DNA of 64,000 nt from Phlebiopsis flavidoalba (taxonomy: Eukaryota; Basidiomycota; Agaricomycetes; Polyporales; Phanerochaetaceae): positions 1 through 64,000 of the forward strand of contig JAOCPU010000064.1 in the NCBI GenBank assembly GCA_035772785.1, in the 5' to 3' direction. The notes beneath the pieces were generated by a model. That model made no database searches, had not been told where the DNA came from, and worked only from the letters and a program-made list of their open reading frames with translations. Positions 1 to 9,816 of the stretch are shown here, piece by piece. A program made the translations under genes and the position numbers. Position 1 is the first letter of the stretch. Each line of letters starts with the position of its first letter.

Positions 1-1170
1 CCGAATAGGCGTTCTAGGAATCTGGGCGCTAGGTAGCGCACACGTTCTCTACCACAGTCTCCTCAGGCTACGCTAATCACACCCTCTCACTCATGCACCC
101 CTCCAAGACACCCCATTCTACCTCACTGGCTCTTCAATCGATCTCATGTCCAGTACTACCCGAGAGGTTGTCCCTGCGTATGGCAAAGGATTTCAACGCG
201 CTCGAGTGCGCATCAAGTCACCCGCGCACGAATTTCGACGTTCAACTGCTTGCTCACGCTTCGCCCGCGCAATCACGATGTGAGTAGAATCAAATCGTCC
301 TAGTACAAAGGCTTACTGGCACGTTGATATATTCTATGTGCAGTAAGGGCGAGTCGCCCTTTGACGTCCCACACAATATGCACGAGAATTACTTGCCGTG
401 GTTCAAATGATTGAAAGGGCCTGTGCCTCGCGACTACTGATACTGTAATCAGTCGGTTGAACGGGCTCTCTACGGGGATTAGTACGAGTAAGTGAATGGA
501 TAGCGTCGCGGTACGGAGGAGGATTTACCTACCGCTGTGCCTTTGGGCTCGTACAGGCGCAAGATGGCCATGGGCACACGCTTTGAAGATCCGCACATAC
601 TTGATGCCCCCAAGTTTGCCCCGTAGGATATGGACCGCGGATTCCTTGCCGGGGAACTGGGCATTGGGGATCTTGCTCTGCAAAGGGATGGCGGGAGGTA
701 GTAGATACAGAGCGTGTCGGGGCTCGGTTATGGGATGAGACGACGTGAGAGCGAGGTAACACAAGGCAACCTGAGGTCATCTCTGTGACCTTGAGGTGCC
801 CTTGAAGTGCGAGCACTCGTCACCTCATTCGTTACAAGGTGAGGTCACTCCACCTCGCAGCAGCGGCACTAGTCGGGGATGAAAAAACCTGGTGACTGCA
901 GTAGACAGGTAGCACTTGAATTCTACAATGAGCAACTATATAAAACCTCAATCAAATCCAACCCATTGCGCCAACAAAGCATATGTTAGATAACTTTCTA
1001 GCGTCACTCAGACCACCGTTGAAGTCGACTCTCTCTTCCAGGTCAGCACGCTATCGATACCGCACCTTAAGCACAGACTAACCGATCTCCACCGTCCAGG
1101 GCAACCTCCCACCTACCTTCCCGTCAGGGTCGTGTCAACAGTTGCATCATCTCATGAAAGAAGTATGCAA
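1..1170. other. no recognisable gene
   Basis: I see no frame here that looks like a known protein; the open frames are short and overlap on both strands. A TATA-like stretch (TATATAAAA) lies near 937-946, about 240 bases before the Snf2-like relic, and could be what is left of its promoter. The rest is unassigned. Confidence 0.4.
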
Positions 1171-1175
1171 TCGCC

Positions 1176-2410
1176 GTGCAGGTAAAGACCTTCCTCTCGT
1201 CACTTTTTCCTGTAGCTCACGAGTCCTCAAATAGGACCACGGCAATTCCCGACCATCACTCGCTGCTAGATGCACGTATAACGCACCTACGCCAGACCGA
1301 CGCCTACCTCGACTCACTCACGCGAGCCGTCATAGAACAGCGGAAAGAGGGCAACGGTAGCGTGTAGGTTGTCTACGACCTCGACGATCCCACCAGCGGG
1401 GAGACGTTCGATGCGCAGAAGCTCGACATGGAGGAAGACAAGGGCCGACTCGACTACCAGTCGTCGCCCACCGTATCAAGGAGAAGATCGCGAAGCAGCC
1501 CAATCTCCTTGTCAGCGGCACGCTGGCGGCTGAAGGACTACTAGCTCAAGGGTCTACATTCGATGGTCAGCTTGTACAACACCAAGCTCAATGGTATCCT
1601 TGCAGATGAGATGGTGAGTTAACTCATACCCAACCTTTTCATCCTTCTAACATCCTTACAGGGTCCCGGTAAAACTATCCAGACTATCCAGGTCCTCCTG
1701 ACGACGTACGAATATATCATCAAGGACTGCCTTATCCTCAGCCGTATGAAATGGGTACATATGATCATCGGTACGTCGATCATCTTCCTCTCGCGTATAC
1801 CGCGCTAATAATTTGTAAAGACGAGGGTCATCGTATGAAGAACACCCGGAGTAAACTCGCCCAAACGCTTACCCAGCATTATCACTCTCGCTACCGCCTA
1901 ATTCTTACCGGTACACCGCTGCAGAACAACCTACCGGAGCTGTGGGCGCTCCTCAACTTTGTGTTGCCCAAGATTTTCAACTCGGTAAAGTCATTCGATG
2001 AATGGTTCAACACACCGTTCGCGAACTCGGGTGCTGGCGACAAGATCGAGTTGAACGAAGAAGAGGCGCTCCTGATCATTCTCCGTCTACATAAGGTGCT
2101 GCGTCCGTTCCTGCTCAGAAGGCTGCAGAAGGACGTCGAGAGCGAGCTGCCGGACAAGGTCGAGAAGGTCATCAAGATCCGGATGTCGGCGCTACAGTCG
2201 CAGCTTTACAAGCAGATGAAGAAGTACAAGATGATTGCCGATGGAAAGGAGACCAAAGGGTGAGTAAAGGCTCACAATCTACGTATACACGAAGCTTACG
2301 CATTTTCCAGAAAACCGGGAGGTGTCAAGGGTCTCAGTAACGAGCTTGTGCACCCCTTCCTGTTCGAGAGTGTCGAGGACAATGTCAACCCCGGTGGCTA
2401 TATCAACGAT
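1176..2410 (+). pseudogene. Snf2/Sth1-type chromatin remodeller ATPase relic
   Basis: This is a remnant of the catalytic ATPase of a SWI/SNF or RSC remodeller, which slides nucleosomes in the nucleus. The frame at 1176-1367 ends in a block (RQTDAYLDSL) typical of the HSA-adjacent region. LYNTKLNGILADEM then leads through an intron (1614-1661) into GPGKTIQ, the Walker A motif, where the family normally has GLGKTIQ. After TTYEYIIKD and an intron splitting the aspartate codon comes the DEGHRMKN box. From there to 2263 the sequence is well kept ([19 protein letters not shown], then the [13 protein letters not shown] block). An intron near 2264-2310 precedes GLSNELVHPFLFESVED. It is broken: CAG has become TAG near 1543, roughly 80 residues between Walker A and TTYEYIIKD are gone, and about eight residues are missing before HPFLFES. 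Lobe 2 of the ATPase, bromodomain and N-terminus are absent. The family call is firm; function is surely lost. Confidence 0.85.
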
Positions 2411-2424
2411 GACACAACTTTGCT

Positions 2425-3300
2425 CGCCAGAACAACGCCGCCGCCTCTTCGGCCACCCCTGTTGCCTCCTCGGTCTCCTCAGCCCTCGCCGCTAGCTCTG
2501 CAATTGCTAGCGGTACTGCCGCCGCCTCTGGTACCGCCGTGACCTCGTGGCTGCAGCAGCTCCTTCGCTCTCTTCCGTCTCGTGGTTGCTGCTGTCGACC
2601 AACCCGACCGCAGTTCATGTCTCGGAGCTCCTCACTGGTACTCTGACCAACCAGCCTCAGCTCGGCGCGCGTCAACGACCTTCGCCCCCGGCACTCAGGC
2701 CACAGTCATCTCCAACGCAACCCCTCTGCCCAACTGGCAAGCACTTTCACCCGCCAACTATCCAGCTCTCGCAAGGCCCCCTCTTACCGACCGACTCACC
2801 TGAAGTCCAACAATGGACCAAGGAGGTCAAAGCGCCGGGAATTACCATCCTCAACCTCGAACCCACCCAGCCCGGAAGATGCGCCGACAACCTTCAGTTT
2901 GCGAGCAACGCGAGCCGTTGCTGGTGGACTTGCGGTGGTTGCGTTCGTGATTCCGACATCTCGAGCTACCCCACGGAGCTCATTTGGGGTCTTACCTACG
3001 ACGATGGCCCGGCTCTGTACATGCCTAACCTCCGCAACTACCTGGACCAGAACAACCTCAAGATGACCCTCATCGCTGTCGGCTCTTGTGTCATCTCCTA
3101 CCCCGCCCTCCTGCAAGAGGAGTACATGGGTGGCCACCAGATCGCCGTCCACACATGGTCTCACCTGGTCTCACCCGCCCATAACCACCGTCTCGACAGA
3201 GGGTATCATTGCCGAGCTCGACTGGAGACTCCCCTCCCTGTGAACAGCCTGCCACCAAGCTCGGAGGGTCCTGGCATACGAGATGCTTGCATATAATTTG
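2425..3300 (+). pseudogene. chitin deacetylase (carbohydrate esterase 4) relic
   Basis: The family removes acetyl groups from chitin in the fungal wall to give chitosan. A Ser/Ala-rich stretch comes first, then a spacer in two frames (PLPNWQALSPANYPAL in one, TDSPEVQQW in the next), so a frame break lies near 2795. The conserved core follows: SRCWWTCGGC, then GLTYDDGP near 2990-3011, carrying the catalytic-base and metal aspartates of CE4 motif 1. Next come the NodB-like strand and HTWSH at 3150-3164, the metal-binding histidines of motif 2. The proline usual after this motif is leucine. The frame breaks again near 3165 (a trace of GIIAEL continues in another frame). The remaining motifs, C-terminus and GPI signal are missing. 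It begins within a few bases of where the Snf2 homology ends, with no promoter or own start visible. Confidence 0.8.
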
Positions 3301-4238
3301 GCTACGTCTATGCAGTCCCTACCTGTAGATGCTACATATGTGCGTCCGAAAACGCACCAGGGATTTTTCGCCCTGTACATAGACTATCCAATTGAATAAC
3401 ATGAGATGCAATGCAAACGGTACTCGGATCTGCGAAAATGCACCTATCCGGACCCGGTAGTCGCTGTGTAACTAGTCACTAATCTAGTCAAAGCCGGGTA
3501 AGAAGACCAGTCTAAGTGGCTGTAAGCATTTGTCTGATGAGACTATCGGATTAGCTTAATCTGGCGCCGTCTACGGTCACGCTCCTACTCACGCTCGTTT
3601 TTTGATTTCTGGTGCTTCCAAAAACATGAGGTGAGGATTTTGATTGTGTGTATCGTTTTGAGTGTTATTTTTTTTTGTTGAGAAAACTTGACAATCTATT
3701 GTGTTTCTATGTATGACAGTTCTATATACATGATTCTAAAAATGGGACATATTTATACCCGCAAAGAAATGTAGCCGGAACGTGGTTGGGGTAGCCGCAG
3801 AAATGGGACAGAAACGTGATGGAGACGAGACAGAAACGTGACAGGGAGTGTCACGTTTCTGCTCATGTTTCTGTGAACGCCGTTTCTGTAGGAGCATTCA
3901 TGAAGTTGTTGACAAAGAAACAAGGCTGAGAAATGTTGTTTGTGTCAGGTTTGCCTGTGCAAGAAACACACGGCTTATTCTAAATTTTGCTTACATTTTG
4001 ACCCATCAAAGAAACGTGACAAGACTTCGCTTTCTTGCGGACTTCCGAATCTGAACACGAGGCACGTTTTTTGCTGTGGTAGTTTCGTGATCGAAATTAT
4101 ATTCCCAAAAGAGCAGAAATGGGATCAAAACCTAGATCAAATTCAAATGTTGACCTATATTTTTGCATAGCCTCAGAACTGGACGCAAAATGTGGATTTT
4201 AGACAGGTTTCTACCTCTTCCGGAAATAATCCAGAACT
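3301..4238. other. gene-free AT-richer stretch with short repeats
   Basis: No coding frame is convincing. The stretch contains several copies of a GACAGAAACGTGA-like word on both strands (near 3808, 3830, 3850 and 4010) and related GAAATGGGAC words. These look like debris of a repeat element whose ends I could not define. Confidence 0.4.
3831..3861. repeat. perfect 13-bp inverted repeat (hairpin)
   Basis: CAGAAACGTGACA at 3831-3843 and its exact reverse complement TGTCACGTTTCTG at 3849-3861 flank a five-base loop. A further direct copy of GACAGAAACGTGA lies just upstream (3808-3820) and a partial copy near 4010. The clustering of one word in both orientations is typical of subterminal regions of small DNA transposons, but no flanking duplication was found. 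Confidence 0.7.
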
Positions 4239-4257
4239 TTACCAACTAAAGCTCTGC

Positions 4258-4424
4258 GCAGATCCAGGTAACCTGTAGGTATCCGCAGGTAGATCTGCCA
4301 TCAATACCTGCAGGTATAGTGATCTGCAGGTATTTTGACCTGCAGGTACTTTGACCTGCAGATCCAGGTCGCCAATGAGCAATTTCAGGCAGGTATGCAG
4401 GTGATCTGCAGGTATTTTTGCAAC
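4258..4424. repeat. left subterminal array of ACCTGCAGGT palindromes
   Basis: About ten exact or near copies of CTGCAGGT/ACCTGCAG occur within 170 bases, spaced irregularly at roughly 12-25 bases and often preceded by GAT. The array mirrors the one at the other end of the same element. Confidence 0.8.
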
Positions 4425-4751
4425 TCATAAATCATGGTATTATAGCATGATATATATTCAAAACAGAACTATAAATAGACCTAATATATATAACTGCAGT
4501 CAGCAATATCTCATTATACTATATACTATGTTTACAAGTAATATGTAATATTAAACTGCTTTAGCATCAGTATTCAAGTAAATGCCGAACACTGACTCTA
4601 ATATCCAGGCAATTATAAAAGCATGTCAGCCTTATTGGAGCAAGCAGATACATCTGAAATTGATCACAGACTATATAAAGTATAAAGACAATATATATAT
4701 GTATTTATTTGGCATTAAATCACAATACATCACTGATATAGCATTGACACA

Positions 4752-4900
4752 GGTATGATCTGTAGGTTACCTGTGATCTGCAGGTAACTGACCTGCAGGT
4801 ACAGATCACCTGTGGCCAGGATACCTGGCAGATCCAGGTCAGGCCTCCAGAATCAGGAATACCTGCAGGTACAGATCCAGATCGACCCGCAGGTAGATCT
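4752..4900. repeat. right subterminal array of ACCTGCAGGT palindromes
   Basis: A second cluster of ACCTGCAGGT-like words fills the last 150 bases of the hAT-type element, interspersed with CAGATC words shared with the terminal repeats. Together with the left array it defines a symmetrical element. Confidence 0.8.
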
Positions 4901-4974
4901 GTGCAGAGCTTTATTACCAACTACCCAGGTTTTTCCTACCAAACTGCCCTTCCTCAAAACGTTTTCCCCCCACC

Positions 4975-5593
4975 CAGTGTCAAGAATGAGGTCAAGCCTC
5001 CTTGACCGGTCAGACGGTCGGACCCCCCGGTCAGCTGACCGGTCAAGGGGTCAGGCGCCCAACGCAGCGCTGTGAGCGCCGGTCGACACGCGACGAGGGG
5101 CAGAGAGAGAGACACGATAAGTGTGGAACGGTCGCAAGGGCATACGCAACGTAGCGTACAATATTGTAGATTAATAATAGACATCTTTGATCTATCCCCG
5201 CCATGTCCCAGAGTCTTGAAGTGACAATTCCCACTCAGCAGCACCCTCCACGCAACCTAATCAGACCATTTCTTGCGTCTCAGACAAGTTCCCTGTGGTC
5301 GGCATTCAGTCGCAGAAAAGAAGTCAAATACCGCGACAATCAAACCCATCTGTGTGCATGGTGTAACGGGTGTTCGTGACGAGTGTGCAAGGTATGAGCA
5401 GGTTTGTTGATTGTCACAAGTCTCGCAGCCCAGAAAACGTAGTATTGTAGCACGTCATCGTAATTACACACGCATCAATCAGTCGTCGGGATTCTCCGGT
5501 TGACCGGTCGGGGTCAGGCTGACCCCCGTAACCGTCGGATCTTGGACTGACCAGCAATCTTTGACCGGTCAGACGGGGGGTCAATGACAACAC
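4975..5593. mobile_element. candidate second hAT-like non-autonomous element with TGACCGGTCA arrays
   Basis: Two clusters of the palindrome TGACCGGTCA and relatives lie about 500 bases apart (4999-5050 and 5495-5585). Both contain the longer word TTGACCGGTCAGACGG. Outside them the left border begins CAGTGT and the right border ends ACACTG; reading inwards, about 11 of 15 positions match. CAGTG ends are common in hAT elements. The flanking eight bases (CCCCCACC and GCTCCGCA) do not match well, so either the duplication has decayed or my ends are slightly wrong. No transposase frame is inside. The architecture copies that of the neighbour at 4247-4913 with a different palindrome. Confidence 0.5.
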
Positions 5594-6190
5594 TGGCTCC
5601 GCATAGCTCCGCATCCGTGACGATCTCTTTACCACGCGCACCTTGAAACAATTCGCAGATACTCTCTACATCTTGAGCATACCATCGTTGTATTACTATG
5701 ATACCACCGACACATGTGGCGGACATCTCTTCGCCTCCTTCACCCCCAAGTCATCCCTCTCCATTCCCTCCATCCCCCTCCGCGTCGTCAGCAGTCTTTC
5801 TCCCCGACATAGTACTATGCGAATCCGTGGGGACATGTGGCGCTCTCGAACTATTTACAGCAAAACACAAGAGGAAAAAAATCGAACTGCTTTGTGTGTT
5901 GCACCGTCGAATAATTATAAGACTGTGACTGGTCCGGAGACGGGATGACGGAGTGCAAGCACTCTTCAACAGGTCCCCAGATCAGACCACCTACGACATT
6001 CGCATCGGAGACTCGAGAACAATAATATCTTCATGATATCAGCCAGTTATCAGTGGACAAGCTCACATATTTGGCGTGTTCCAGTATCAAGTCAACTGCT
6101 TGCTAGCAAAAGGTTCAGTCTGCAAAATGCCGTGGATGCAGATAATCACATTGGCTACGATAATATTACAAAGTTTTGAATCGTTACAGA
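5594..6190. other. no recognisable gene
   Basis: Short open frames on both strands, one proline/serine-rich, with no family I recognise and no clear splice pattern. Confidence 0.35.
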
Positions 6191-6192
6191 AC

Positions 6193-6455
6193 TCAGGTCG
6201 CTCCTAGCACGACTTTCGCGCGAGCATACAGCTTACTCTCGTCAGCACCGGAAGTACTCGAGATCAACGTCTGAGCCTTCTCCACAAGGCTTTCGAGAAG
6301 TTCAGGCTGTTCTTGAAGGTTCATCTTTAGAAACACGACATGGCACTGTAGTAGCCTGAGGTAGTAAGTATCTGAAGCTCGCGAGCAAATGAAGTGAGTT
6401 ACTCACCAGGAATTTCGAATCTTTCAGTCCACAAGCGGCTGAATTTGTCCCTCTA
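6193..6455 (-). pseudogene. orphan C-terminal fragment of a VIT/von Willebrand A protein
   Basis: On the minus strand a short exon (FSRLWTERFEIPG) is followed by an intron with a GTGAGT donor. A last exon then ends VFLKMNLQEQPELLESLVEK...LYARAKVVLGAT and a stop at 6195-6193. The same C-terminal pattern closes the full gene at 57741-60801 (VFLKTHMQ, then PEVLEGLLEKAMELI and LLARAEAGL). This end packs after the VIT and vWA domains in fungal members. One base near 6345 shifts the frame between ATTVPC and VVFLK. No VIT or vWA sequence is found upstream, so this is a detached 3' end, perhaps from a duplication or rearrangement in this repeat-rich zone. Confidence 0.65.
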
Positions 6456-7335
6456 GGCATGATTACCATATGCACTCAATGTATAATACATGGCAGTCAA
6501 ATACCTTGACGTTCTGTAGCTATGGGGCTGAGTCTAAGTCGCTAACTTGGGTAAATCGTCGGGGTCAGCACACAGATCTCCCCACGGTCAGTGCCCCACT
6601 TACCTTCGCTCCATCGGAGTTGAAATATGGTCAATCGTTTTTGAACTACCGACAATTACCGCCCTTCACAGCCCGTCAAGGTTCGGCATTTGTGACTCAC
6701 TACCACTCCATCATTTTGATTCACCGTTTTGAAGGAGTAACTTACGAAACTAGTATCATTAAATTTCAAAAATAGTAGCTAGTGGCACAACATTCCGACG
6801 CCACGTCAGGCCCACATCAACCGCGTGCCCCGCGAGCCTTCGAAGGACAGCCCACCGCGGGCTTGAAGTAGGTATAAGCTGGCCAAATCGACCTATATCT
6901 CAGATCGCAGTCAGTCTTTTACCATATGTCTCTCTACTGATGTTGCGTCTCAGTTCTTTAACTGCAGTGGCTATCCCGGATGCCTTTTCTGTGTGCGTAC
7001 GCGCACACGTATGCCTGACTTGAAGCCCTAGTTTCTCCCAGCGTTCATTTTAAGACTGATGATATGTTCCCAGCTCCCGCGTTGGCCCGCCTATTCACAT
7101 ACTCTGCGCTTCGGCTTATCTGAAATGGCCGTTTCAGTATGGGCGAGGTTCAGCATGACGGCAGACTCCACATGTATTTTGCCGCGCGCGGGCTTCGCGA
7201 AGCATGGCTACGGCTTCTTGTCCATGTTGGACCCCTCAACTCCAAACAGATAAAGCCCCAATACTGCGATGATTACGAGACGAGGCCCCTCTCCTCGAAT
7301 CCATCTCGAAGACGCCGAGTCGTGCGCGAGCGACG
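6456..7335. other. no recognisable gene; upstream region of the carboxypeptidase
   Basis: No frame is convincing. Several candidate starts for the downstream secreted protease could lie after about 6930 (for example an ATG near 6940 followed by LRLSSLTAVAIPDAFS), but I could not join them to the protease frame. Confidence 0.35.
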
Positions 7336-9610
7336 ATGGCCAACCTTCTCAGGTCGCTCATTCGCGGTCTTTCTTGCATCACAGCGTGCGCGCTCGCCGC
7401 CGTCGTACATGCTCCAGGTCATGCAGTGTCGTTCACACCGGCCACAAGTGCGGGTGAATTCAAGTCAGAGAGCTCCAGGCTGACGTTGGGCTGCGCTTTA
7501 TACGCAACTCCGGTGTGTGCGAGACCACACCTGGCGTAGAGCAGTTGTCCGGCTACATCGACTTCGGAACGAATATGTCAATGGTACGAAAGTCAAAATG
7601 CACGTGTTGTTGTCAGCTCTGATATGAGTTGGCTATAGTGGTTCTGGTTCTTCGAATCTCGCCACAACCCTGAGACTGCGCCGTTCACGCTTTGGTTGAA
7701 CGGAGGGCCCGGATGCTCGTCCATGATCGGCTTGTTCCAGGGTGAGATATTCCCTATGTCTCCGTGTCCTACCCTCTCTCATGCGAACCCAAACAGAAAA
7801 TGGACCTGCTGCAAGGTGCAAGAAGACGGCATTACCACGGAACTCAATCCTTTCAGGTGTGTACAAGAGTGGGGAGCATGCGGGCGCAAGACCTACTGAT
7901 ATATCATCAAACAGCGGAATAATATCAGCAACGGTATGTGTGCTCAGATAGGCGTCGAATTCACTCCGCTTGAACACTCTCATCATCTCAGTAATCTACA
8001 TCGATCAAAAACCCATCGGCACGGGTTTCTCGCACGGTGTCGTAGATATAAACAGTACCTTTGCAGCTGCCCCTGCTTTCTGGTCCGCTTTCCAAGTTCT
8101 GCTAGAGAGCAAACACAGTTCTCGAAGTATCAAAGTCGAGAGTAAGTTCATCTTGAGGTCTCCAAGCACAGAATTTGAATCCCTGTTCTAGGTTCGTCTT
8201 TGCCACCACCTGAGAGCTATGGTGGTCACTACGGCCCTGAATTTGTTACTTTCTTCGACGAACAAAACACCAAGATTACACATGGATCCGTCAAGGGCCG
8301 TTAAGATCAATGTCAGTGCTCTCATGATTAACAAGTGCGTAAATAGGGCATGCCTTGATTTATTGAGCTTCGAAGTCTCATCACACTCGGTGATTGCTTA
8401 GTGGCTGGTACGATCCGCTGCTCCAGAATGAAGCATAACGTCACCTTCAAACACAACAAACCCCCAACACCAACCATCACACACCCAAGGCTGTACTAAT
8501 GCACCGGGGTACGGTCAATTGCAAAACGACTCTGTCATCGCCGCTCTAAACGAGGCGTTTTACGGACCGAATGGATGTCAGGAGCAGGAGCTAGCTTGTT
8601 ACGCGGCCGGAACGGCAAGGAAATGCGAACGGACAGTAATAAATTTGCGGAACGGCAGACGATTTCTGTGTAAGTGCTGATTTAGCCTGTTTTGTGGATC
8701 GAGTATTTATTCATCACTCTCCCAGGTCGACAACGTCTTTGTGCCTGCAGTGGGCGATCGAGACTCGGATGATCTTAGACAGAATTCGTCGGCCCTAGTT
8801 CCCATCTGAGTCTTACGTCAAGTTCCTTCGTAATGCTACAATCGCCAAACTCATAGGCTCAGAGGTGTGTAAGCTCACGCCAAAAATCTCCTGGCTGTTT
8901 CAAAATATCGGTCTTAACGCAACTGCATTGCCTTCAGGTCCGCTATACAGAATGCTCAGACCCTGCATTCGAGCAGTTCACACGAACCGGAGATGACGCA
9001 CGGACTCTCTTACCCCAACTTGGTGCACTCGTCAACTCCCGGCTCAAGACGCTCATTTGGGTGAGTCTCATCTGAACCCTTTGGGATGCGCAGCATGAGA
9101 AACTGATCATCCAACTCTAGGCTGGCGATGCAGATATCAAGTGAGTCCCAGTGGCTGTTCGAGATTATACAAACATAAACAAGGAACGTCTAATGTGGAA
9201 TGATTTCACAGCCTGTAATTGGCTTGGGGGACACGCTTCCGTGCTTTGCCATGGACTGGTTTGGTAACGAGACACTCCACAAGACTCCGTTCACGAACAT
9301 CACGATCCGTGGACAGCCTGTCGCAGCAGTTCCAGAACGTCGATACATTCTCCTTTGCCGTGAGTTTTCATCGTCTTCCCATGAGACCCTTGGCTGATGA
9401 ACAACGCACTTTCCATCTGCTGACAGTCGGGTGTATCAATCTGGACACGAAGTCGTAAGTTTGCTTCCTATGACAGTCTAGTATTATCCCTTACCCATCT
9501 TTTTTGGTCAGCCCGCATTTCAGCCCGAGGCTGCCTTCGAGATATTTTCGCAGATTCTCAAGGGCGTGAACAGCTTCATTCTGTACCGTGATCTCCGACT
9601 CAAGAGATGA
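7336..9610 (+). CDS. serine carboxypeptidase, peptidase family S10, with frame breaks
   Basis: S10 enzymes release C-terminal residues from peptides in the vacuole or outside the cell. The chosen start gives a plausible signal peptide ([20 protein letters not shown]). Family blocks follow in order across about ten exons: [81 protein letters not shown] (nucleophile Ser codon 8215-8217), AGDADI (catalytic Asp near 9127-9135) and VYQSGHEV (catalytic His 9446-9448). The last exon ends near 9610. All three catalytic residues are present. Breaks include a shift near 7470, one inside the exon at 7798-7858, an extra T at 8211 just before the catalytic block, a stop near 8809 and an extra base near 9212. 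The family is certain. Whether the breaks are real or sequence errors cannot be decided here. Confidence 0.85.
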
Positions 9611-9816
9611 AACGTGTCGTGACGCCAAGGCTTTGAACATGTACTCGCTCGCGATCGATTATACATTACATTTTCTCCAATTTCCCACGGGTCCTACAGC
9701 TACCCACCTCGGGCATGGCTCAGGCACCGATGTCGTCACGACGCATGGTTGTGAGGTTAGGGTCGCAACGGCGCTAGCTCCCGTCCACATAGACGCCCAT
9801 TAATTCGCGACGGGCT

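Larger units (their letters stand above)
4247..4913. mobile_element. non-autonomous hAT-type DNA transposon (MITE-like), 667 bp
   Basis: The left end reads TAAAGCTCTGCGCAGATC (4247-4264). The reverse complement of the right end is TAAAGCTCTGCACAGATC, giving 18-bp terminal inverted repeats with one mismatch. The element is bracketed by a perfect 8-bp direct repeat TTACCAAC at 4239-4246 and 4914-4921. Eight-base target duplications with TA-starting ends fit the hAT superfamily. Inside each end lies a dense array of the palindrome ACCTGCAGGT and degenerate copies, as expected for subterminal transposase-binding sites. The centre (about 4430-4740) is AT-rich and carries no transposase frame, so it would need a transposase in trans. 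The intact duplication and near-identical ends suggest a fairly recent insertion. The boundary call is direct from sequence; the superfamily is inferred. Confidence 0.88.

Noticed and set aside
4258..4900. CRISPR-like array of short repeats
   Set aside because: The words are palindromes at irregular spacing in a eukaryotic transposon bounded by inverted ends and a target duplication.
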